Below are positions 5,326 to 10,607 of a stretch of DNA of 10,607 nucleotides, in pieces. Origin of the DNA: Planctomycetota bacterium (lineage in GTDB: Bacteria > Planctomycetota > Phycisphaerae > Sedimentisphaerales > Anaerobacaceae); NCBI GenBank assembly GCA_026386835.1, contig JAPLMV010000079.1, positions 1 to 10,607 on the forward strand, in the 5' to 3' direction. The position numbers and the translations under genes are program-made. The notes beneath the pieces were generated by a model. The model was given only the letters and a program-made list of their open reading frames with translations, did not search any database and was not told the DNA's origin. Each line of letters opens with the position of its first letter. Position 1 is the stretch's first letter.

Positions 5326-5339
5326 TTAAAACTCAAAAC

Positions 5340-6962
5340 TTACGCTGTTTGCTTTGGCTGTTCAGGGAATATGACAGGTATATCGAGCCAGAAGGTTGAG
5401 CCCCTGCCAAGTTCACTTTCGAAGGCGACCGAGCCGGCCAAAAGGGCGGCCAATTCCCTGCTTATGGCAAGGCCAAGTCCTGTTCCAGGGGACTGGCGAG
5501 TTATTGAACCGTCAACCTGCCTGAATTTGTCGAAGATTTTTTCTCTGTCTGAATCGGCGATGCCGCAGCCGGTATCGCAAACCGCTATCCGCACGGTCTT
5601 TTCATCCGGCAGGGAGACACGAATTTCTACCCTGCCGAATTCTGGTGTGAACTTTACCGCATTGCTTAAAAAATTGTAGAGGACCTGCTGGACCTTGCCT
5701 GCATCGGTCATAAGGGTTGGAATGTCCTGGTTTACTATGAGTTTGACTTTTATCTTTTTCTTTTTTGTCATCTCCGAAAATGCCTCAATAACCGAGCGGC
5801 ACAATTCCGGTATTTTTGTTTCTTCGTTACGCAGTTCCATTTTGCCGGCTTCGGTTTTGGCAAGGATAAGCAAATCATTGACCATATTAAGCAGGTTTTT
5901 GCCCGCTGTAATAATATGCTCGGCGTATTTTTGCCCCTTTTCCTTTTTCAAAAGGCCCTGCTTTTCACGCAAAATTTCCGCAAAGCCCAGGATAGCGTTC
6001 ATCGGCGTTCTGAACTCGTGGCTGACATTGGCCAGAAATTCGCTTTTTACCTTGTTGGCCTTGAAAAGCTCGATATTTCGCCCTGAAAGCTCCACAATTT
6101 TTTCATCGAGCTGCTTGTTGGCCTGTCTGAGTTTTTCCTGCGCAGCCTGTACCCTGTCGAGCATGTGATTAAACGCATCGGAAAGTTTTTCGTACTCGTC
6201 GCGGGTGGTTATTGAGCTTCTGGTGCTAAGGTCGCCTTCGCTGATATTGTCCGCAAGGGCTCGCAATTGACGGATTGGACTTAATATCACGCGTTGAGTA
6301 ATTATGTAGAAAGCGATAATTGCTCCCGTGCCTGCGACGAGCCCTGCGATTATTATCCAGATGCGGTTCATAAGGACAGTTCTGCTGATTTCGCCTGCCT
6401 TGCGTTCGATCAGCACCGCACCAATGGGTTCATTCCGTGCAAAAGCCCCCGCCGACCCCTGCGGATTGTGGCAGGTCATGCAGTTATCTGTCGCCCGAAA
6501 GAGCCGAACATAATTGCTTTGAGTCGAACCACCTTTTTTTTCGAAGACAATCTGTTCGCTCCTCTCATCGTCGGCTTTTAGAAATTCAATTATTTTTTTC
6601 TGTTCTTCAGTAAGGCTCTGGACTTGTTTTTCATCCTCTTTCTTGAAACGAATCCAGCGAATATCAGGGTTGTTTGCATCCACAACGGTACCCTTGCTGC
6701 TTAATGGAGGCAGAATGGTTTCGCCGAGTTGTTTTAGCTGAAAGTGGCGGCGAAGCAGCGTTTCGGCCTTGGCACGACCGGCATCAAGAGAGGCCTGTCT
6801 TGTGAGCTGACCCATCCAGACATACGGAATAGAAAGTGCCAGCAGCAGTATCAGGCCGACCGCCATAATAAAGGCAGCTCTGCATTTTTCCGCCAGCGAC
6901 ATCGGCGATAAATGCAGAAATACCAAAATCAAATGCCAGACTCTGTTTATATATTTCCGCAT
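5340..6962 (-). CDS. Membrane sensor histidine kinase with Tll0287-like heme-motif domain
   Basis: A 540-residue inner-membrane sensor kinase. A first membrane span (about 30-50) and a second (about 201-222) enclose a periplasmic domain of about 150 residues resembling Tll0287-like/DUF3365 sensors. It carries CMTCH (C161, C164, H165), a CxxCH motif for covalent c-type heme. A HAMP linker (about 224-276) and coiled coil lead to the HisKA dimerisation domain, with SHEFRTP and H315 as phosphoacceptor. The ATPase domain has N-box NFLSNAVKF (430-438), G1 DTGCGI (463-468), F-box FDKFRQVDG (477-485) and G2 GTGLGLAISREL (493-504). No receiver domain is fused, so its response regulator must be separate. 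AAAGGG precedes the ATG. It lies 140 bp downstream of a sigma-54 activator gene that has no receiver. The likely signal is redox state, oxygen or a small gas ligand sensed by heme, which is inference. Confidence 0.92.
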   Translation of the reverse strand: MRKYINRVWHLILVFLHLSPMSLAEKCRAAFIMAVGLILLLALSIPYVWMGQLTRQASLDAGRAKAETLLRRHFQLKQLGETILPPLSSKGTVVDANNPDIRWIRFKKEDEKQVQSLTEEQKKIIEFLKADDERSEQIVFEKKGGSTQSNYVRLFRATDNCMTCHNPQGSAGAFARNEPIGAVLIERKAGEISRTVLMNRIWIIIAGLVAGTGAIIAFYIITQRVILSPIRQLRALADNISEGDLSTRSSITTRDEYEKLSDAFNHMLDRVQAAQEKLRQANKQLDEKIVELSGRNIELFKANKVKSEFLANVSHEFRTPMNAILGFAEILREKQGLLKKEKGQKYAEHIITAGKNLLNMVNDLLILAKTEAGKMELRNEETKIPELCRSVIEAFSEMTKKKKIKVKLIVNQDIPTLMTDAGKVQQVLYNFLSNAVKFTPEFGRVEIRVSLPDEKTVRIAVCDTGCGIADSDREKIFDKFRQVDGSITRQSPGTGLGLAISRELAALLAGSVAFESELGRGSTFWLDIPVIFPEQPKQTA

Positions 6963-7003
6963 GAAACCCTTTATCTATCTATTATTCATAGTCTATATGC
7001 AGC

Positions 7004-7032
7004 ATTGTTTCTATAAATTGGGTCTATGTCAA
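7004..7032 (-). promoter_or_regulatory. Candidate promoter of the histidine kinase gene
   Basis: Read leftward: perfect TTGACA (7032-7027), 17 bp spacer, AACAAT (7009-7004), start near 6997 and a leader of about 35 nt. The -10 is weak (4 of 6). Suggests that the kinase can be transcribed separately from the regulator upstream. No sigma-54 -24/-12 element is evident here. Confidence 0.4.
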
Positions 7033-7102
7033 GCGTGTAATTGATAGCGGCAAATACGGAATTATGGGGACACAATACCCCCCGCAACGGACGGCCTGAT
7101 AT

Positions 7103-8083
7103 TTAACGGCTGGCATCCTTGTTTGCCTGCTGAATGTTCAGCCTCTCAATGAGGCGATTAAGAGACCGGCGTTCGATACCGAGAATCCTTGCGGCAGCAA
7201 GCTTGCGGCCTTTGGTAAATTTGAGCGTCTGGACAATGACCTTGCGCTTTACTTCATCGAGCGTGGGCAGCAGACGCTGTGAATAAGGCGTGGTATCGGC
7301 AACTATAATTTCAAACGGCATTACGGCAGACTGGATTTCTTGGCCCATCGTTAAAACATAGGAACGTTCGATTGCGTTTGCAAGCTCACGAACATTGCCT
7401 GGCCAGGAATAGCCCAGAAGAAGCTTCTTTACATCCTCATTCAAAACCTTGGGCTGTTCACTATAAAACGCCGCCTGACTTGCAAGGAAATATTCAGCCA
7501 AAGGCAAAATATCTTCTTTGCGTTCACGAAGCGGCGGGATTTCCAAATTGACCACATTTAGGCGATAATACAAATCAGCGCGGAAATCCCCTTTTTTTAC
7601 CATTTCCTGCAGATTACGGTTTGTCGCGCAAAGAATGCGCACGTTAATCGGATAGGATTTTGTCGAGCCGAGTGGAGTTACCATTTCATCCTGAAGAACT
7701 CGAAGCAGTTTGGCCTGAAGCTCAAGCGGTATCTCACTTATTTCATCAAGAAAGATAGTGCCGCCATCCGCCGCTCTGAAGAAACCGAGGGTATTATCAA
7801 CGGCACCTGTAAATGCGCCCCTGGTGTGGCCAAACAACTGACTTTCAAATAATTGACCTGTCAGGGTGGTACAGTCAACAGATATAAAAACTTTGTCAGC
7901 TCGGTCGCCGGCACTATGAAGCTGCTTGGCAACCATTTCTTTTCCAACGCCGGTTTCGCCTGCGATTATCACGCAGCACTTTCTTGCGGCAATGGCTTTT
8001 ATCATCTCGCGAATAGAATTAAATGCAGGTGACCTGCCGATAAAAACCCTGTCGGCAATTGGAAATCTATCTTTACCGGGCAT
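7103..8083 (-). CDS. Sigma-54-dependent transcriptional activator without receiver domain (PspF-like layout)
   Basis: An enhancer-binding protein that remodels sigma-54 RNA polymerase by ATP hydrolysis. The 326-residue form has only a short N-terminus before the AAA+ domain. Walker A is GETGVGKE (42-49), the sigma-54 contact loop GAFTGA is intact (89-94), Walker B is GGTIFLDE (107-114), an arginine-finger region has DLYYRLNV (170-177), and sensor II is WPGNVREL (227-234). A Fis-type helix-turn-helix is at about 293-315 (KLAAARILGIERRSLNRLI). ATG 8083 has AGGAG 5 nt upstream. A second possible start at 8167, with AAGGG, would add 28 residues of no recognisable domain, and a TTG at 8218 is less likely. 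No REC, GAF or PAS domain is present, so regulation by the neighbouring kinase cannot follow the standard phosphorylation route. Confidence 0.9.
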   Translation of the reverse strand: MPGKDRFPIADRVFIGRSPAFNSIREMIKAIAARKCCVIIAGETGVGKEMVAKQLHSAGDRADKVFISVDCTTLTGQLFESQLFGHTRGAFTGAVDNTLGFFRAADGGTIFLDEISEIPLELQAKLLRVLQDEMVTPLGSTKSYPINVRILCATNRNLQEMVKKGDFRADLYYRLNVVNLEIPPLRERKEDILPLAEYFLASQAAFYSEQPKVLNEDVKKLLLGYSWPGNVRELANAIERSYVLTMGQEIQSAVMPFEIIVADTTPYSQRLLPTLDEVKRKVIVQTLKFTKGRKLAAARILGIERRSLNRLIERLNIQQANKDASR

Positions 8084-8378
8084 AAAGTCTCCTGTCCGCC
8101 TGTTTTCCCGATGTTCTGCGGAACCAGAATCTATTCTCTGCACACATTCTCTATTCTCATCTCTCATTGTCGCCCTTGTATAAAACTTCGTGGACACATA
8201 TCGCACCTGCCACACCAAACGTGTAGACTATCCACCTTAGATTACCCAGCGGGCGTGCAGCAAAGATAATCTCTCTCTAAACTTCTTCTTACATATCAGT
8301 TTAGCCTATAGGAATGGGAAAGTCAATTAAAATTATAGGACGTTTCCTAAGATTTTTCCGTATTTTTATCAAGATATT

Positions 8379-8499
8379 GCTGCACAAACCCCGCATTGCC
8401 CTTGGGAAAAGGACTTTATTAAGGGCAAAAAACTGTCTCACGGGCTGCTATATAACCCGTAACCCCTTAATGCAAAAGGGATTAGGTGTTTTGTGCAGC
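8379..8499. ncRNA. Candidate structured RNA: 121-nt closed four-way junction
   Basis: A perfect 10 bp inverted repeat, GCTGCACAAA (8379-8388) and TTTGTGCAGC (8490-8499), closes a segment with three internal perfect hairpins: TTGCCCTT/AAGGGCAA (8396-8403 with 8421-8428, 17-nt loop), ACGGG/CCCGT (8440-8444 with 8456-8460, 11-nt loop), and CCCTT/AAGGG (8464-8468 with 8476-8480, 7-nt loop). On the plus strand the closing stem is followed by TTTTATT, like a terminator end; on the minus strand it begins 5 nt after the pckG stop codon and would be its 3' untranslated region. Strand is undecided, because every stem is perfectly paired and so lacks informative G-U pairs. No clear promoter is found for a plus-strand transcript. 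It matches no RNA family I recognise. Confidence 0.4.
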
Positions 8500-8504
8500 T
8501 TTTA

Positions 8505-10382
8505 TTAAGCCCTCAAATCAAACGGGCTGATATAATCGCCGTGTTTTTCTTTTGCCGCCTTGAGGCGCTTGCGAATTTCAGCAAAAGTATCAAAAACAAT
8601 TTTTGGTGTATCAGGTACCTTTTCCTTATACACGCCCTCGATGCGTTCGAACTTGGTTATGTTCTCCGGTATTCTGATTGTAAACTGCTGAACGTAATTG
8701 GTCTGTGTGTATTCTGCGTTGAGATGTTCTTTGAATAATTTTGCCAAATCCTCATATTTGGGTATCAGGCCGGTCGGCGTCGAAATGGCATCTACATCGT
8801 TATTTGCACGAAGTTCCGCCCAGAGAATCCAAACCCTCTTGTCGGCGATGCCGTTGAGGTATTTGCCGTTTTTGTCCCTTAGAAAATAATTGACAGAGAA
8901 AATTGGCGGCAGCTTATCAATACCCTTTGCAAAATCAAGGTTGTTCTGTATGTATCTGCCCAGGGGAATCGAGACAAAGTCGATATTCGACATAAGATTG
9001 AATGTCCGCACGCCCTCTTTGCCAAGAGTCGCAGCGGTGGTTTCTGATTCTATCGAAGCCCCTTTAATAATAATGCCTTCCTTCCAGTTGAATGCCTGCT
9101 CAACCGGCACCCATGTGTCGCTGTCTCTTCCGCCATAAATGATGCCGCCCACCGGCACACCCTGCGGGTCGTTAATTGCCTGGTCGCAGTTAGCAAGGTC
9201 CATTATGCTCAGACTGTAGCGTGCGTTTTTATGTGAGGGCGGAATTTCATTGCCTTCGCTGTCCTTTTTGCCCTTGAACCATTCGCCGGAATAGTTGATT
9301 CCTTCATTCGGGATTTCGCTGCCCATTCCAAGCCAGTACGGCTTAAGATTCTTATCAATCAAAACATTTGAAAAGATAACTTCCATCGGGCTTGTAAGCG
9401 CCTCATAAATTGTCGGGTCGTTTTTCGGATTAACATCGGCAATAATTCCGAAAATACCCTTCTCGACGTTTACACATTGCATCCTGCCGGCTTTTTTACG
9501 AAAGTAAGCAATATCGTCACCGACGATTGTCTGCCCCGGCAGCATCGAGGTTGAGGTTTTTCCGCAGGCCGACGGAAATGCGCCTGCAAAGTATGTAATG
9601 CGTCCCCTTGGTCCGTGGGCGCCGAGGACAAACATGTGCTCGGCAAGCCAGCCCTCTCTTGATGCCTTTTGAATAGCTAATCGCAGAGCAAGCTTTTTGA
9701 GGCCTATCGTGTTGCCGCCATACTGGGTATTGACGCTGTAAACCAAATCCTCTTCAAGGTCGATATAGACCCTGCGTTTATCCTTGTTTTTGCTTACACT
9801 GTTCTCAAGTTCGCCCTCGGAATGAAGGAACCTGAAAAAGTCGGGCGAAGAACCAATTTTCTTAAACTGCCCATATCCGAGTCGATAAAGAATACTTTCA
9901 CTGTGAACGACATAAGGCGAATCAGTTATCTGTACGCAGGGAATGGAAAATTCCGAATCGGTCGGGCCAAGACAGAAAAATGCTATAATCATCTCTCTGC
10001 CGACCATCGAATCCTTTAGAAAAGACCGCACTTCCTGCACGCCTGCTGTTTTTTCAACAGATTTCAAACTTGCCCCAAGACTCGAACCCACAGGCAGCAG
10101 GTATCTGGTGCTGAATGTATCGCGACCCTGGTCGAAGAAACCGTCAAAGTGAATGGTGTGGCCTTTTGTCTTGAGCGGTTTTTCCTCGCCTAATTTTATC
10201 GCCAGCTTTCTGATATTGGCCATATCATCCGGTGCATCCGTGCAGACAAAAACCGAGCCTGGATTCGTAAGCTCAATTGCATTGGCAACGAACTCATGCA
10301 GCTTCGGATTCTCCAAAGCCATCAATCTGGTGTAGTGTTCTTTTGCCAATTTGTCTTTCAATAGTTTTCTTGTGTCAGACAT
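8505..10382 (-). CDS. pckG: Phosphoenolpyruvate carboxykinase (GTP-type family)
   Basis: Interconverts oxaloacetate and PEP plus CO2 with a nucleotide, in gluconeogenesis or anaplerosis, in the cytosol. The 625-residue length fits the GTP family. Visible active-site elements include ITDSPYVV (152-159); YGGNTIGLKK (221-230), with the metal-binding lysine; EHM (248-250), with the metal-binding histidine; the P-loop FPSACGKTS (269-277), with the reactive C273; kinase-2 VGDDIAYF (287-294); YGGRDSDT (416-423); and the mobile omega-lid region around GASIESETTAA (441-451). The guanine-pocket region differs from animal and common bacterial enzymes, as noted separately. AAGGAGG lies upstream at a long 12 nt spacing from ATG 10382, and a stop codon immediately precedes the ATG, so this is the first possible ATG in the frame. 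Nothing else lies close in the same operon. Confidence 0.95.
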   Translation of the reverse strand: MSDTRKLLKDKLAKEHYTRLMALENPKLHEFVANAIELTNPGSVFVCTDAPDDMANIRKLAIKLGEEKPLKTKGHTIHFDGFFDQGRDTFSTRYLLPVGSSLGASLKSVEKTAGVQEVRSFLKDSMVGREMIIAFFCLGPTDSEFSIPCVQITDSPYVVHSESILYRLGYGQFKKIGSSPDFFRFLHSEGELENSVSKNKDKRRVYIDLEEDLVYSVNTQYGGNTIGLKKLALRLAIQKASREGWLAEHMFVLGAHGPRGRITYFAGAFPSACGKTSTSMLPGQTIVGDDIAYFRKKAGRMQCVNVEKGIFGIIADVNPKNDPTIYEALTSPMEVIFSNVLIDKNLKPYWLGMGSEIPNEGINYSGEWFKGKKDSEGNEIPPSHKNARYSLSIMDLANCDQAINDPQGVPVGGIIYGGRDSDTWVPVEQAFNWKEGIIIKGASIESETTAATLGKEGVRTFNLMSNIDFVSIPLGRYIQNNLDFAKGIDKLPPIFSVNYFLRDKNGKYLNGIADKRVWILWAELRANNDVDAISTPTGLIPKYEDLAKLFKEHLNAEYTQTNYVQQFTIRIPENITKFERIEGVYKEKVPDTPKIVFDTFAEIRKRLKAAKEKHGDYISPFDLRA

Positions 10383-10383
10383 C

Positions 10384-10434
10384 TACGGCCGTAACCTCCT
10401 TTTCAATCGTTCAATAAACCTGTATTAACCTCCT
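10384..10434 (-). promoter_or_regulatory. pckG leader: tandem ribosome-site-like repeats and a 10 bp palindrome
   Basis: AGGAGGTTA (leftward) occurs twice, at 10434-10426 and 10400-10392, 34 bp apart. The proximal copy is the likely ribosome site. Between it and the ATG lies the perfect palindrome TACGGCCGTA (10384-10393), which partly explains the long 12 nt spacing. Confidence 0.45.
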
Positions 10435-10486
10435 GAAAATAGCATTAGAGGCGTTTAGTCAAAAAACATGTTCAAAAAACCAGCGA

Positions 10487-10516
10487 ATTTTAACCACAAG
10501 CAGCCCTCGCCGTCAA
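10487..10516 (-). promoter_or_regulatory. Candidate pckG promoter
   Basis: Read leftward: TTGACG (10516-10511), 18 bp spacer, TAAAAT (10492-10487), start near 10480 and a leader of about 98 nt. A second TTGACG lies exactly 40 bp upstream (10556-10551) with another TAAAAT 14 bp after it, a spacing too short for a normal promoter. The rest of 10517-10607 shows nothing else recognisable. Confidence 0.45.
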
Positions 10517-10607
10517 ATTGTTTTTAAAAAATTTTATCGCAACGGGCGCACGTCAAGTTTGTCCCTTAATTAGCCCCGTCATCATCGCCCTCCTGCCCTC
10601 GAATGTT

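Larger units (their letters stand above)
4461..5339. other. 879 bp non-coding interval between convergent genes, rich in short tandem arrays
   Basis: No convincing gene is seen: the longest open frame (4585-4848, plus) is mostly made of the tandem arrays and low-complexity AT-rich text and matches no family. In order, the interval holds a weak hairpin, a 7 bp array (4571-4594), an 8 bp array (4606-4635), another 7 bp array (4652-4680), the first copy of a 12-mer (4688), a 9 bp array (4779-4805), the second copy of the 12-mer (4821), a 12 bp palindrome AAATTCGAATTT (4921-4932), a small CACC/GGTG hairpin (4938-4949), two boxA-like motifs (5002 and 5050), a 10 bp array (5091-5110), a 10.5 bp phased array (5168-5276), and a hairpin downstream of the kinase gene. 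Both flanking genes end here, so it is not expected to hold their promoters. Confidence 0.7.

Noticed and set aside
5305..6581. Rightward frames opposite the histidine kinase gene
   Set aside because: They are shadows of a strongly supported kinase gene on the other strand.
7066..7083. Terminator between the sigma-54 activator and the kinase gene
   Set aside because: Only a 4 bp GGGG/CCCC stem with an 8-nt loop and no T-run in the leftward direction.
8168..8260. Sigma-54 (-24/-12) promoter upstream of the activator
   Set aside because: A TGGCA-like sequence is present, but the GC dinucleotide at the required spacing is missing.
8379..8499. Miniature transposon (MITE) with 10 bp terminal inverted repeats
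   Set aside because: The flanking bases show no convincing target-site duplication, and the internal hairpins fit a folded RNA better. It cannot be fully excluded without other copies.

Overview
This window holds six complete protein genes, one gene cut by the left edge, a two-gene accessory cassette inside that count, and one unusually long non-coding interval. Mixed features point to a free-living, probably anaerobic or sediment bacterium of the PVC/Planctomycetota type (Phycisphaerae is my best guess). The hints are a GTP-type PEP carboxykinase with an unusual nucleotide-binding region, a c-type-heme-motif (Tll0287-like) sensor kinase, an ArnT-like glycosyltransferase beside a LAB_N membrane protein, and intergenic DNA full of degenerate short-period repeats. 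The taxonomy is an inference, not something proved by a marker gene.

Left part (1-2663): a leftward unit encodes a small LAB_N-domain membrane protein followed by an ArnT/PMT-like lipid glycosyltransferase that runs off the left edge, so this is probably envelope glycolipid modification. Divergent from it is an RluA-type pseudouridine synthase. It meets tail to tail, with a 6 bp gap, a leftward rsmE gene for 16S rRNA m3U1498 methylation. The rsmE start region is partly duplicated (44 bp repeat) and contains a chain of overlapping stop/start codons.

Accessory cassette (about 2865-4490): a rightward promoter drives an 11-codon mini-ORF, a 190-residue protein with a nucleotidyltransferase-like GS...DxD signature, and a 310-residue protein of unknown function. 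Each junction is an ATGA stop/start overlap, so the three appear translationally coupled. This is the best candidate for an undescribed system: a putative NTase plus a dedicated partner, with no further accessory genes beside it.

Non-coding interval (4461-5339): 879 bp between two convergent genes. It contains no convincing gene but a succession of short tandem arrays with different periods (7, 8, 7, 9, 10 and about 10.5 bp), two boxA-like rRNA antitermination motifs, a 12 bp palindrome, a dispersed 12-mer and end-of-gene hairpins.

Right part (5340-10607): all genes are leftward. A membrane histidine kinase with a CMTCH heme motif lies downstream of a sigma-54 activator that has no receiver domain, and each seems to have its own promoter. 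Farther upstream is pckG (PEP carboxykinase, gluconeogenesis/anaplerosis) with a long leader. Between the pckG stop codon and the regulator lies a 121-nt segment that can fold into a closed four-way junction, a possible structured RNA.
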